From assembly GCA_000231825.2 (NCBI GenBank), contig JH720296.1, positions 1,439,666-1,503,665 on the forward strand: 64,000 nt of DNA, written 5' to 3'. This DNA comes from Tetrahymena elliotti 4EA. Taxonomy: Eukaryota; Ciliophora; Oligohymenophorea; Hymenostomatida; Tetrahymenidae. The notes under the pieces are model-generated. The model was not told the origin of the DNA, made no database searches, and saw only the letters and a program-made list of their open reading frames with translations. Each line of letters starts with the position of its first letter. The stretch's first letter is position 1. Shown here in pieces: positions 52,831 to 64,000 of the stretch. The translations under genes and the position numbers were made by a program.

Positions 52831-54361
52831 AATACTAAGAAAGAAAATAGTTATTATTATTTTAATTATTATTTCCACTTTTTATGAATTTTTTGTTTTT
52901 CTTAAATTATTCATGAATAATAATTTGTAAGGTTCATAATTTAATAAACAACAAAGTAAATATAAATAAAATATAATACATAAATTGTGGATAAGGTCAA
53001 GAGGTTATTCAATTACAAATTGCTTGAATTAATCTGATAAATTACATCTGAATCTTACTTAATACATCTCATTGAAAACAAGTGTTATTTTTCAAAAGAA
53101 TGAAATCAATTCAATGACCAAGAAAAAAATTGAATCACCAACAAACAAATTTGGAAATAAAAATAAATTTGCCTTTAATTCAGTGGCTTTTAAATTTATT
53201 AAATATTTGCTTAATCATTAGATTTGCCTAAACAGAATTTACATTTTTCAAATCATCCCTTTTGTTAATTAAATTTGGTAAGAAAGCCATAAAAATGTAA
53301 TTTTTTTTGTAATAACACAAATTAATTAATTTTAGAAAATATTTATGTTCCAGTAATTCAAATAAATAAATAAACAGATGCTTTTAATTGTTTGAAAATT
53401 TTAAATATCTTAATTTTTTTTTACTTTTATTAAATAATTGTCAAATTAAAAAAACTTCATCTTTGATGATCTTTGAAATATGTATTATTTAATGAATAAG
53501 CTTGTTTCAAGAAATTTCTAAATTAAAAATGGATCAAGATAGTAGTATAATAAAAAAATAGTGCATGTAATAGCAAAAAAATGATAAGTTTCTTTTTTTT
53601 ATTTGAATCAGTATTAGCTAAATTTAAAAAATTAAAATTTGTTTAGATAAATGAATAATTAAAAATTTTTTTGTTCAAATAAGAATTCTATCAAAATAAA
53701 TTCAAAAATAAAATATGTTGTTTATTTTTTAAGACAAAACATTAATCTTATTTAAATTGAATAATTTAAAATATGAACAACAAATTATTTTTATTTTAAT
53801 GTTTCTTAGTAAATATAATAATTATATTATTTGATATGCTGTTATTCAGTAAATTAGAATTTTACATAGAATAATCCTATGAAATAAACAGAAAAGATGT
53901 TTTAAATAAGTTGAACAAAATAATATTTTATTTTTTTTATTTGAAAACAAAACATTTTAGTTTATTATCTTTATTTTTATAATTAATTAATTACTAATTC
54001 AAAAGAATTTTTATTGAATACAACCACATTTTTATCTTTATGAATAGGATAATTTAAAATTAATGAAATCAGATATTTTTTAAATATAAATACTTTAATC
54101 CTACTTAAATTGAAATAATTTAACAAATGAAAAACAAAGCTTCATTATTTTTAATAAAATTATTATAATTTTATGAAATAAACAAAAGCTGTAATTGAAC
54201 AAAATAATTTTTATTACTTAAAATTTTTTATTTGCAAGTTTAATTTATGATCTTCATATTTAAAATTAATTAATTACTAATTTAAAATGCACATTTGAAT
54301 GTTGATACATTTAATATTTATGAATACAATATTTTGAAATGGTAAATATTTAATTTCTAAA
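52831..54361. other. intergenic region with imperfect tandem repeats
   Basis: About 1.5 kb between the 5' end of PAS protein B and the 3' end of the SelT-like gene. The part from 53720 to 54330 is built from two diverged copies listed separately; 52850-53700 is plain AT-rich sequence. Confidence 0.6.
53720..54330. repeat. diverged tandem duplication (about 300-bp unit)
   Basis: Two consecutive segments share blocks in the same order: cttatttaaattgaa (about 53748) and cctacttaaattgaa (about 54102); tatgaaataaaca (about 53878 and 54173); ttgaacaaaataat (about 53911 and 54197); aattaattaattactaatt (about 53981 and 54264). The copies differ by many small indels. This is intergenic, with no coding potential seen. 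Confidence 0.65.
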
Positions 54362-55024
54362 TCAACGAGTAAGTAAAGCATCAAGCTAGTCAGTAGTAAC
54401 AATATTGCCAGTTTGGAATTTGCTGTAAATAAGATCTCCATTTAAAAATACTTCAAATGCATCAGTTTTGTTTACAATGTTTCCTAAGAACATAGATCCT
54501 CCCATAACAACTAATAAAACCATCATTTTCTTTTCTTTCATTAAAAGATACCATTGAGGATAAGGCATTTATAAGTAGCCAAATATTTTGTCACCAAATA
54601 AATTTAATGCTAACATAATCCAATGAATATATTAAAGGAATTTGCTAAGAAGTGCCTAAACAGGAGGAAGAGGATAGATACTGCTTTCAAATACAATATC
54701 AGGGTAAGAACCTTAAATGTAAGTTTTAATATTATCTAAAGCAGCTTAGTGGGAACTGCAATGCTAAATAACTAATGTTCCTGTAACTTGATCACTCTTA
54801 GAACCTCTAAAACTATCATCATCATCATTACCAGCATCATTAAAATTACTGTCATTATTAGTTTTTGTTCCGATATCTTAATCATTAGTTGCTGTCTTTG
54901 GTTGTTCATTAGGAGGAGTCAAGGTTTAAGTTTTAGGAGTCAAATAAACTACAGTTACTACATCTAAAATAAGTAAACTTATGAAGAGCTTTAAAATAAA
55001 GCTGTCAACTATTGCTTTAGACAT
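54362..55024 (-). CDS. selenoprotein T-like (Rdx family) protein without Sec
   Basis: 220 aa, intronless, ATG 55024 to TGA 54362-54364. An N-terminal hydrophobic segment (about residues 9-27, LKLFISLLILDVV) suggests ER entry, then an acidic, Asn/Asp-rich linker. From about residue 83 the sequence follows the SelT thioredoxin-like fold: LVIQHCSS at the redox site, YPDIVFESSIYPLPP, the hydrophobic insert, an NIVNKTDAFEVFLNGDLIYSK block and the C-terminal QLDALL. SelT has CxxU at the redox site; here it is C89-S-S-H92, with CAC rather than TGA or a Cys codon, so the second redox residue is missing. The thiol-redox activity of the family is therefore uncertain here. Membership is clear from the C-terminal half. 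Confidence 0.85.
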
Positions 55025-55354
55025 TTTTTGCTTGAAAAGTTTTAAAAATGTATAATTACTTATAAAATTTAAATTTGTTTTTTCTTTTAAAAATTAATAA
55101 CTAATAAGAAGATAGTCAAAAAAGAATATTCACTTAAATTTAGATTTGAAAATATCAACATTCTATTATTCTATACAGAAAATCCACGTTTTAACCTAAA
55201 CCTTTTTTTAATAAATGCATAAAGAAGAAACAGGCTAATATTATTTTGATAACCCAAAAATAAAATATAAACAAATTTAAAAATCATTTTTTCATTTTAT
55301 GTTTTCTTCTTATTTTATTTTCAAAATTTTCTGGAATATTGAATAACTTAAAAA

Positions 55355-55520
55355 ATGACTTCGTAATTAAAAGATATCTCACCTTTTAAGATTAATGCAG
55401 ATTAAAATAATACAAAATATTTATTAAATTTATAATTAAAAGGTAAAGAATCTTACTACTGATAAAACTTAATTTATAGCAGATAATCCTAAATATAAAT
55501 AGTATATACAATAGTACTGA
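55355..55520 (+). CDS. tentative small spliced ORF
   Basis: ATG 55355 opens MTSQLKDISPFKINADQ and about 12 more protein-like residues, then meets TGA about 100 bases in. Removing a possible 37-bp intron (GTAAAG...TTATAG, about 55442-55478) would continue into ADNPKYKQYIQQY and TGA 55518-55520, giving a 42-aa product. The intron is shorter than the others here, and a second frame across the same bases is also open, so this is weak. Confidence 0.22.
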
Positions 55521-56684
55521 TAAGTTACCTAGCTATTATTTTTGAGTTAAAATGAACATAAATTAATCATATTTGAATTTTTATTTATACATAAAGCAAA
55601 AAAAGAAATTTAAATTTTACAACCTAGTCTATTATATCAAAAAATAATGGAATAAATAATATAAATTAAATTTAATGTCAAAATTTTTATTGAATTTTAT
55701 TTGGAAACAAAATATTCTTCTTCTTTTATTTCTTTTTGAACAAAACTGTTATTTAAATTTGAGCTTTTCCTAATTCAAATTGTTTTTTCTATTCTAATCC
55801 TATATTTTTTGCTTTTTTATTATGTAATTTCTGTATGTGTTTATAAGAAATTAAGATCCAGGTCTTGTAATAAAATTCTTAATAATCAATTAAAAAGTGT
55901 TGGACAAATAAAGAAATAATGAAAAAATAATTATATATTTTATTCATTAATAAATACCAAAATTGAATGATGTTTATTACAAAACAAATGAAAAAAATGT
56001 TTCATTCAACATTTTTGGTCATTTTTACATTTTTTATTTTTGAAGTATTTTGATTTTAAATGATTTGTATCAAATAGATAAAGTAGATTGAATAATTTAA
56101 CAAAATAATTACTGACAAAACAGTTTTTAGTGAATAAATAAATATTTAAAACCAATAACTTTAACCCATTAATAAAGATTAAAATAATAAAAATTAACAT
56201 TTATGTAGTATAATAGTAATATTTATTTTTTTTGAAATGTTTTATTTCTAATAATTTAACCCAAGTTAACTTGATAATATTAAAAGAAATATTTTGTTAA
56301 TGATTTGCTAAAAATTTATATAGAAAAATTGTAAAAGCATACTAAAGAATTTTATTGGTTTATTTAGTTTTTTGTAATAGACTCATTTTATAAGATAAAC
56401 TATTGCTACTTCTGATTATTTCTTTTTAGCATGAGCCAGTATTAATTAGTTAATTTAAATAAATTTTTTTTTTTTGAAATTTAGGTTAAAATAAAATGTT
56501 TTTATACTTAAAGTTGGTTTATTTAAAATTTTTTTCATACTTTATGTTGCTTTATTTATTTTGTAGTATTGATTTTATTATTATTTTTTAACTCTTTGAT
56601 CATTTCTGTTAAAATGTCTTAATTTACAAAATAGATTCATAATTATAAATCATATTTTTCTATATATTTCTGAAAAATGGATTG

Positions 56685-56801
56685 ATGGATGAATTAACTA
56701 TTTCCTTAAATTTTCTACTAATTTTTTATTTAGCAATCTATATTATCTAATATCATAGAAAAGTTAAAGTAATTCAAGAAGAAAGAAGAAATTTAGATTG
56801 A
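56685..56801 (+). CDS. 38-aa single-TM micropeptide ORF
   Basis: ATG 56685 to TGA 56799-56801. The product starts MDELTISLNFLLIFYLAIY, has one hydrophobic helix of about 14-18 residues, and ends in a charged tail (YHRKVKVIQEERRNLD). Codon choice matches the real genes nearby and the amino acid composition is balanced, unlike the surrounding low-complexity DNA. A 2-codon ATG-GAT-TGA lies just upstream. It sits about 240 bp 5' of the DUF922 gene on the same strand. Another frame over the same region is also open, so expression evidence would decide. No family is recognised. Confidence 0.42.
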
Positions 56802-57043
56802 AAATTTAATTAAAGTTACTGTGTTTATTGGTATATATGTTTTGTCTATATCAATTAATCAAATTGATTCAAACAAAGAAAAAACTCTATTCATCTTATA
56901 ATTGATTTTAGTTGTATAAAGAAGACAGATATAAAAGATTTAACCATAAAATAAATAAATAATAAATAAATTAGAAATTTAAATAATTAAATAATCAAAT
57001 ACTAAACAAATAAAAAGATAAACTTTTTTAAATTTAATAATAA

Positions 57044-58362
57044 ATGGAGGTTGAAATAAATATCAACGAATTTAAATAATTACAATAGTCTTTAACTTCA
57101 GAAAATGCTGAAGAAAAATTAAGAGATGTTGAGTTTCCTTTTCATGCTGTCTTACCTATTAACATAGGAGGAGTTAATTGCGAAAGACCCTGCTGGAATG
57201 ATTTTAAAGGTTCTCCTGATCCTAAAAATGAATATTACTTAGCTTATATATATTGGGCAATAAATTACTTCTATGATACATCTAAATAGTTTTGCGAATA
57301 AGAAAAGGTGATGAAGTTTATTGTAACCAGTATCACTGCACAACCTAAAATAAAACCTAATTCATGGTGTCGTTATAAAACTAAAGATTTACTTCATCAT
57401 GAGACTGGACACTATGTAATTGCATGTCTTTGCACTTTAGAATTTAAAAAGAGAGTAATGGAAAAAAATGCCTCATTTTATACTTCTTCTCATGCAAAAG
57501 AGATAACTTAAATATTTAATACCACCATGAAGGAATTTTGTGCAATGGAAAGACTTTATGATGAAGAAACATGCCACTATTTGAATGAAGAAAAGCAAAG
57601 AGAATGGAACTTAAAATTGGTCTAAAAACTCCTTTTCTATAAACAATACTTCTAAGCAGAAACTGTCCCTGATTCTAAGATTTTACTTGGTCAAATATAA
57701 GGTAAAAGAATATTTTGAATTTTTTTTTCAAGCAAATATTTATTTTTAGTCAGTTATTTAACTGATTTTATTTGTTAATTTATTATTTATTTAATCAATT
57801 TTATTAAAATTGTTTTTAAAAATTAATAGGTAATTCAAATTAAATTTAGAAATCTAAACAAAATTTGTAAAACCAAACTATAAAAAAGAAGAAAAGTGGT
57901 TTGATAATTGATGCCAATTTGATCGAAAATAAAAATAAAATAAATTTTCAAAATACAAATAATGAACAGACAAATAAAATTGATAGAAGCAATAATTTCA
58001 ATAATTTGTAATTTTAAAATACATAAAGAGTAATTCAACAAATAAGAAAAAATGATTCTTCCTTGCAAACTAAAAATAATAATTAATTCAAATTAATGGT
58101 TAATAATATCTAAATGTCACCTACATCTTTTTCAGGTTTTATTTAAAATTAATAAGCTTAATTTAAATTAGAAGCTAAATTAATTGGACTTTAGGACACA
58201 AAAAGAAATCAATCATCTTCTTCTAGCTTATATTCAACTGCTAATACTTTCATTGGCTTTAATAAAGCAAGAGAAAACGTATAAAGTGTTTTGACTCTTC
58301 CCAAAATTAATAACAAATAAAATGATAGAAATTAAATAATAAATAACAAGATATTATAATGA
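57044..58362 (+). CDS. DUF922 family predicted Zn metallopeptidase
   Basis: 396 aa, exons 57044-57701 and 57830-58362 (phase 1 intron 57702-57829). Without splicing the frame ends at TGA 57716. The first 200 residues follow the DUF922 pattern: PCWNDFKGSPDP, then YWAINYFYD, KPNSWCRYKTKDLLH and the zinc motif HETGH (residues 119-123) followed by YVIACLCTLEFKKR. A YDEETCHYLNEEKQREW element near residue 175-192 matches the family's YD..T.H...Q..W signature. The family is predicted to be metallopeptidases. No signal peptide is seen, so this one is probably cytosolic, which is unusual for DUF922 proteins in bacteria. The C-terminal exon is Asn/Gln/Ser-rich and disordered. All zinc-motif residues are intact. 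Confidence 0.88.
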
Positions 58363-58532
58363 TAAAAAACCAATTTCTTTCCATAAAAATTTCCTTTAAA
58401 CTTATACCTAACTTCCCACCAACCTACCTACCTATTTTATATAATAAATAATTATTTTAAATATTTATTAATATTCATTTTTAATTTGTATAAACTTTCT
58501 TTGTAAGTAATATTTTTAAATATATAAAAGAT

Positions 58533-58799
58533 GTACTAGATACTCAATCAGATTTCAAAACAAAGCTAAAATCAATCAGTTTAAAGAAAGCAGCAACTTT
58601 TTCATTTTTGTAAGCTCTATTAATCTATTGGATTAAAAGAACTGATAAAAATTAGCTTATTTCAATTCAAATATACAAATATCTAGCTATTTTATGCTCT
58701 TCAGTTGGACTTTTTAGCACAAAAATAATGAGAAACAAAATAATTTTCCTAATTTCTATATTTTTTTAGCTAATTTAATTATCAAATCCTTTCTAGTGA
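58533..58799 (+). CDS. exon-like ORF with TM segment, start unknown
   Basis: A frame ending at TGA 58797-58799 reads LDTQSDFKTKLKSISLKKA, then two hydrophobic stretches (FSFLQALLIYW; LAILCSSVGLFS) and RNKIIFLISIFFQ. GC and codon use rise above the flanks, as for coding DNA. No in-frame Met precedes it. AAAAG just before 58531 would serve as a splice acceptor, so it could be the last exon of a gene whose 5' part I cannot place, possibly an alternative 3' exon of the DUF922 gene. A second frame starting ATG 58531 is also open for about 66 codons. Confidence 0.38.
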
Positions 58800-59650
58800 G
58801 ATATAAAAAGTAACATGATTAATGTAAATTTATTTTATCAACTAGCTTATTTAATCAAAATTAATTTTTTTATTTCAAGAAATAAGAAACTGATTAAATA
58901 TTTGTATAATTGTTTATTTTTTTTGAATTAAAGCTATATTTTTCTGTAATAATATGTAAATATTTTGCTTTTTATAACTTCCCTTAGAATTTTCTAATTT
59001 CCAACAAAAAAGTAAAGAGAAATTAAATCCTTTTGTTATTTCATAAGACTCTTTTAAAAGTTTTACAAACTAAATATCCTTATAGTAAATAGTTATTTTA
59101 GTTAATTTTAATATCTTTAAAATAATATTTATAACATGCAAAATTAAATGTTGATAATGACTTAATTTAATCTTAACAAAAAATTAAAATAATAAATTTT
59201 TTTAACTGAATTTATTTGATTTTAGTTTAAATGAGCTTTTATTTTACCTTTTATCTTGATCAAATCATTTTAAATACTTTAACGAGTCACAATTAATGGT
59301 TCAAGTATACTTTAATTTAAATACTAATTACAAATTAAATACAAAGATATAATTAATTAAAATTTTTTACCCCATATTCATACTATTAATCTAATGAGTA
59401 CTCTATGTTACTTTTCCTAATTACTTTACATTATAAAATCATTTTAAAAGAATGGATCAATATTTTTTTTGCAGAATTTTTTTATTGGTTTAAAGTTTAA
59501 TATTGATATTTTTTAAATAATATCTTTAATTTTAAAAAAATGATTGTATTTAGCATGTTACCAAGAATATAAGGAACTTAAAACATGTAAATAATACTGT
59601 AACTGTTGTCTTTTGAATATCATAGGAATATCAATTATCATTAAGTATTG

Positions 59651-59666
59651 ATATATATATATATAT
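59651..59666. repeat. (AT)8 microsatellite
   Basis: An uninterrupted AT dinucleotide run about 90 bp upstream of the start of the gene at 59759. Confidence 0.9.
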
Positions 59667-59758
59667 CTATTAAAGGAGTAGACACTATATTTTGTAAAAA
59701 ATAATAATCAGAAATTAGATTTTGTAAAATAGATTAATAATTAAGTAGAAATCTAAAA

Positions 59759-61549
59759 ATGAGTATTTTGGATTTAAAATCAGACAAAAAGGACATATTT
59801 GATTTTATTAATAATCAAAGTGGTGATAGTTTAACAATAAATGGAAAAGTTGAGCTTTTAGATCCAAACATTTATCAAAAATTAAGTGATTTAAAGTTTA
59901 AAAAAGTTAAAATTGATATTACTAGTAGCTCAAAAAATGATAAGCTCAAGGATTTTATAATGTTTATTTTAACATTTCCTATTTCTTGTGATTATCTTTA
60001 GGTAGTTAAATCACTAGAATATAACAAAATCAATAAATGCATGAGATTTAGTATTGGATGCAATTTTAATTTTTAAAAACCTAAAGTTGAAGTGAAAGAA
60101 ATAGAAAACATCAAAATAGTTTTCAAAAAATAAGGAAGTCAATACGAACTCAAAAAATTGATTCCATACTTAACTTCTTTCCCTAACCTAAATCAATTAA
60201 TATTAGATTTAACAAAGGTAAGATACATATAAGATGATATTATATAACCTAGTGAATTTTAGTAGCTTTTGAAACCATTGGAATACGTTGGAGATATCCA
60301 AATAGTACAAAAATAATTTAATATTACCAAAAAAAATAAGGAAATCAAAGTTCGATAAATAGTATCAACTCAAAAACATAAATTAGAAGCTATAAAACCT
60401 ACAGATGGTTCTAAATATATTTAGCAAATCAAAAGAGTCATTGATTTGACAAACAAGGAAAATCTAAACAAAGAAATACTCAAGTAAGGCTCTGAGGATA
60501 ATGAAATTCTTGATTAAGTTAAGATTATGAAGCTCTATGGCAATCAAGCATACTTTAATGGAGCTAAAAATTTGTTAGAGAAGTTCAAAAAAATAAATAC
60601 AATTATTGCCTTATTTAAAGATGAAAATTAAGAGGATAAATAATAACTAATTTATTAGGGATTTAAGTAGATGAGTACTTCAATAGTTTCATTAAAACAT
60701 TTTGAATTTTAAGACAAAGCATAATTTTTAAAGAGGCACAACAAATTAATAAAAATACTTTTGGAATAGCACTAAGGCTTCAAAGTGACTTATTAATTTA
60801 AAGGCTCTTAACTATAGTATAATCCTACTTAAAGATATCTTTAAATTAAAAGTACTGAAAATTATGAGTTATCAAATGAAGATATTTTAGAGACCTTTAG
60901 ATTGTATAATAACACTAAAAAAATTTGTATATTTGGTGATTATAAATTAATTTAATATGTTGTCAACATTTTAATTTAATTTCCTAACATTACTTGTGTT
61001 AAATTAACTTGCGTTTTTGATGCAAAATAGCAAATAGACTTCTCTCCTTTATACCCTAAAAAGGAACTATTTAAAATAAAATTCTTTCATAACAATAATA
61101 CATAACCTCTAGACTTAATTCTATACTTCAAATCTATATAGAGTTTATGTAGCCATCCTACATGCAGTGTAATCAAAGGCAAAGACTTCACTTTCAGTAA
61201 CAGCTCAAAGTAAGCAATAATAAAAATAAAAGATGAAGCACATGAAGAATTATTTGAAAAAACTATTTGGAGATTTAATGAAATTAATAAAATAACAATC
61301 TTAACTCCAATAGATAATTTAGATTATATATTTATTTCCAAAATAATATCACTTCCTTGCCTCTCCACTGTCTAATTAGGTAAATTCCCTTACTTGAACT
61401 ATGAAAAGTAAAGTAAACTATAACTATTACCTTTTGAAATTCTTCAAAAAATAAAAGCACAAAAATTATCAATTTTTTCTATTAAAAAATACTTAAGCTA
61501 ATTTATTCCAGTTTATTTGCCATAAATTATGTACGATTTGTATTCTTGA
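59759..61549 (+). CDS. hypothetical protein
   Basis: 596 aa, intronless, ATG 59759 to TGA 61547-61549. I do not recognise it. It is rich in Lys, Ile, Leu and Gln, with no signal peptide or membrane segment. Short Leu/Ile-spaced motifs recur (FPNLNQLILDL, FPNITCVKLTCVF, LPCLSTVQLGKFPYLN), which resemble degenerate leucine-rich repeats: a run of beta-strand-like LxxLxL blocks each preceded by a P. This LRR reading is inference. It stands alone between large AT-rich gaps, and nothing in the neighbourhood suggests a role. Confidence 0.85.
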
Positions 61550-62109
61550 TTCATTGACCTTATTTTGTATTTGAAAATATCATAAATTCAAAATATTTTA
61601 AATTACTTCTTTCCTCTCTTTAATTTTGTGAATTTAACATTGTTATTATTTCATTCATATTAGATTATCAAATTTCACATTTTATTTTTTTAATTATTTT
61701 GTTTTAATAAAATTTAATTTATTGATCATCATCTCCATTTTATTTTATATATTTATGATATTTAAAACTATCTCCTTTAGAAATAATTCCAATATTTATG
61801 AATAGATTTGAGAAATCATCAAAAAATCTTAAATAATTATTAATTTTAATTTCAAACAAATGAATTTAAAACACAAATTCTACAATTTATTTAAAATGAA
61901 AATTAGAAAAGGGAATGTTAAAATCATAAAATTTTAGGATTATTTTTTAAAGGTTAAAGATAAAAAGTTTTATTTAAACTTATTAAAAAAAACATTTTTT
62001 GGAAAATTACATAAACAAACTAAGATAAAAGTTTTTAAAATTAATCAGAATAATAATGATAAAATTCCAAATATAAAATGTAAAAGCAATTTTAGATAAA
62101 AATGAATAA
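61550..62109. other. AT-rich region 3' of the broken surface-antigen-like gene
   Basis: About 560 bp. The minus-strand frame of the antigen-like gene stays open through here to TGA 61668-61670, but the codons are low complexity and look like 3' UTR. A hydrophobic stretch just after CVDSYSFLSKIAF (about 62110-62030) could be its membrane or GPI tail. Confidence 0.5.
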
Positions 62110-64000
62110 CTATCTACACAATCAATTTAAACAGCCACAGAGTTTACTTAAGCTTTTTTACCAGTAGGGCATTTTGTACAGTTTGTAGTACCATAATAAC
62201 CTTCAGCACAGCAAGATTTAACATTACCTGAACTAAGAGGAATAGAAAAGATATACCAGTACCAGCATCAGGGTATTTTAAACATCCACTATGCTAGTTT
62301 AAGAAGCAGTTCCATAAAATCCAGCTTAACAAACAAGATTTCCTGTAGAATTTACCACTGCATTATCATCATTGGGTTTGCAATCAGTTACTAAAGTAGC
62401 AGTATTAACAATAACTCTACTACCTGTACAGGTAGCAGTACCATAATAATCTGTAGCACAACAAGATTTAGTATTACCTGAACTAGAAGGAATAGAAACA
62501 CCATTACCTGCATCAGGACATTTATTACATCAGCTTATATTAGTTTAAGAAGCAGCTCCATAAAATCCAACTTTACAAACAAGATTTCCTGAAACATCTA
62601 CTTCTGCATTATTATCATTGGGTTTACAATCAGTTATTACAGCAGCAGTATTAAAAATTACAGTGCTACCTAGTGGACATTTACTGTATGATGAAGTGCC
62701 ATAATAATCTGCAGAACAGCAAGATTTAATGTCACCAAGACTAGAAGGAATAGGAACACCGTACCTGGATTAGGGAATTTAATACATCCAGTTGTGCTAG
62801 TTAAAGAAGCAGTTCCATAAAATCCAGCTTTGCAAGCAAGATTTTGTGAAGTATCTATAACTGCATTAATATCGTTAGGCTTACAATCAGTTACTGCAAG
62901 ACCAGTGCCAACAGTTGATGTGCATGCAGGGCATTTTGAGCATCCACTTTAACTAGTTAAAGAAGCGTTTCCATAATATCCAGCTTTACAAACAAGATTT
63001 CTTTAATTATAAACTTCTACATTATTATCATTCGATTTACAATCAGTTATTACAGCAGCAGTATTAAAAATTGCTGCACTACCTTTTCAACATTTAGAAC
63101 ATTTTAAAGTACCATAATAATCTATTAAACAGCAAGATTTAATATTCCCTAAACTAGAAGGAATAGAAACAGCAATACCTGGATCCAGTTGTGCTAGTTA
63201 AATAAGCAGTTCCATAAAATCCAGCTTTACAAACAATAAGTATCTAAAACTGCATTAGCATCGTTAGGCTTGCAATCAGTTACAGCATAAGCAGTACCAG
63301 CAGTTGATGTGCCTGCAGGGCATTTTGAGTATCCACTTTAACTAGTTAAAGAAGCGCTTCCATAATATCCAGCTTTACAAACAAGATTTCCTTAATTATC
63401 TACTTCTGCATTATTATCATTCAGCAGTATTAACAATTGCAGTGCTACTTGGTGGACATTAACTGCATGATGAATACCACAATAATCTACATAATTAATT
63501 AACGTCGCCAGGACTAGAAGGAATAGAAACACTAATACCTGGAGGAGGACATTAAAGACATCCAGAATCACTAAAACTACTAGAAGGAGTTCCATTACTT
63601 CCAGCTTTACAAACACAAGTTTTTTAAGTTGTACTTAAACGTTCAGCATTAGGATCAATACATACACAAACTTTGTGTACTGAGCTAGATTTACTAATAG
63701 AAGAGCAGTCAGTTATACACTTTGAAGTTGTTGGATCTAAATAATATCCACTCCCTTAAATGCTAGATTTAACGGAATAACATGATTTACAAACTTATGG
63801 ATTCATCAATTCAGTACTTAAAGTTTTGGAACAGTCACTTATAAAACACTTATTACTTGAGTCATAAGTCCAAATGCTTGTTGGCTGACCAGAGGGAATG
63901 CAATCCCTACAATTATATTTACCATTAACCAATGCAGCACAATCTACATTGTAACCAATATCACCATATACAATAGATATAGCTAACTAAAAAGTAATCA
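61668..64000 (-). pseudogene. immobilization-antigen-like Cys-rich repeat gene, broken (partial)
   Basis: It enters from beyond position 64000 on the minus strand. The first about 190 codons (to 63420) are intact and Cys-rich (CVCKAGSNGTPSS, CIDPNAERLS). Then come repeats of GNLVCKAGYYG...TDCKPNDNNA...SCC..DYYGT...CSKCP type, as in Tetrahymena surface immobilization antigens. Two repeat lengths alternate, about 150 and about 245 bp. The frame is broken: TGA at 63417-63419 after a small deletion, a shift near 63230 where part of the SQNLV segment is lost, TGA at 63087-63089 in place of a CP codon, a one-base loss near 62760 and an extra about 5 bases near 62250. The last repeat ends CPTGKKAQVNSVAV, CVDSYSFL. 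It is probably a pseudogene; draft sequence errors are the alternative. Confidence 0.75.

Larger units (their letters stand above)
55025..57043. other. intergenic region with two short ORFs
   Basis: About 2 kb between divergent genes (SelT-like on minus, DUF922 on plus). It contains small + strand ORFs at 55355-55520 and 56685-56801, listed separately. The remaining sequence is AT-rich; a hydrophobic minus frame at 56006-56200 looks compositional. Confidence 0.55.
58363..59758. other. intergenic region with one hydrophobic exon-like ORF
   Basis: About 1.4 kb. Apart from the exon-like segment at 58533-58799 and an (AT)8 run at 59651-59666, the sequence is AT-rich and I see nothing to call. 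Confidence 0.55.

Noticed and set aside
54362..54364. Terminal TGA of the SelT-like gene as a Sec codon
   Set aside because: It lies at the C-terminus well after the fold ends, not at the redox site, and is followed by AT-rich non-coding sequence.
63392..63616. Short minus-strand ORF within the antigen-like gene
   Set aside because: It is a shifted frame of the Cys-rich repeats (Leu/Val-rich shadow), not a separate gene.
1..64000. Chromosome breakage sequence or telomeric repeats
   Set aside because: No match to the Tetrahymena 15-bp breakage motif core AAACCAACC or its complement, and no GGGGTT repeats were seen.
1..64000. tRNA, rRNA or CRISPR features
   Set aside because: No cloverleaf-like GC-rich segments with conserved TTCRANY blocks and no spaced direct repeats were noticed. 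Scanning by eye could miss a tRNA.

Overview
The window reads as macronuclear DNA of a ciliate, most likely Tetrahymena or a close relative. Every gene needs TAA and TAG read as glutamine, with TGA as the only stop. Intergenic DNA is extremely AT-rich. Introns are mostly 44-160 bp with GTAA/GTAT donors and AT-only interiors. The gene families (many-paralogue K+ channels, Cys-rich furin-like surface proteins, immobilization-antigen-type repeats, PreP, DUF922) also fit. Under the standard code every gene breaks into short shadows, so all models below use the ciliate code and were checked for exon-phase closure by hand.

Layout: 1-690 may be the 3' end of a + gene. 2785-7043 (+) is a six-TM K+ channel with a cyclic-nucleotide-binding-like domain. 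7675-10478 (-) is a pseudokinase/WD40 protein. 11190-19142 (+) is a 2509-aa leishmanolysin-like pseudopeptidase with a long Cys-rich repeat stalk and a 7-8 TM tail. 19889-27606 (-) holds two tandem K+ channels. 28375-34688 (-) is a giant PAS-domain membrane protein. 35570-39350 (-) is a mitochondrial presequence-protease-like M16C peptidase. 40159-43996 (-) is a fourth K+ channel. 46022-52830 (-) is a second PAS-domain membrane protein. 54362-55024 (-) is a selenoprotein-T-like protein without Sec. 57044-58362 (+) is a DUF922 HExxH protein. 59759-61549 (+) is an unknown protein. 61668-64000 (-) is a broken immobilization-antigen-like gene that runs off the window.

The main theme is channel expansion. 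All four channels carry, just C-terminal to the CNBD-like domain, an exact retroviral-type CCHC zinc knuckle (CX2CX4HX4C). Three of the four share two intron positions and phases. Twice, a giant PAS membrane-protein gene lies directly 5' of a channel gene on the same strand, which suggests a duplicated two-gene module for membrane excitability or sensing. A 95-aa ORF with the same Cys signature as the PAS proteins lies between one such pair and may be a relic.

A second theme is catalytic decay. The leishmanolysin-like domain has lost the HExxH histidines, the WD40 protein carries a degenerate kinase fold, one channel has a non-canonical pore filter, and the SelT-like protein has CSSH where the family has CxxU. 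Three short ORFs in gene-poor DNA look coding and would be missed by routine annotation.

All functional statements are by family recognition from the sequence. No searches were run.
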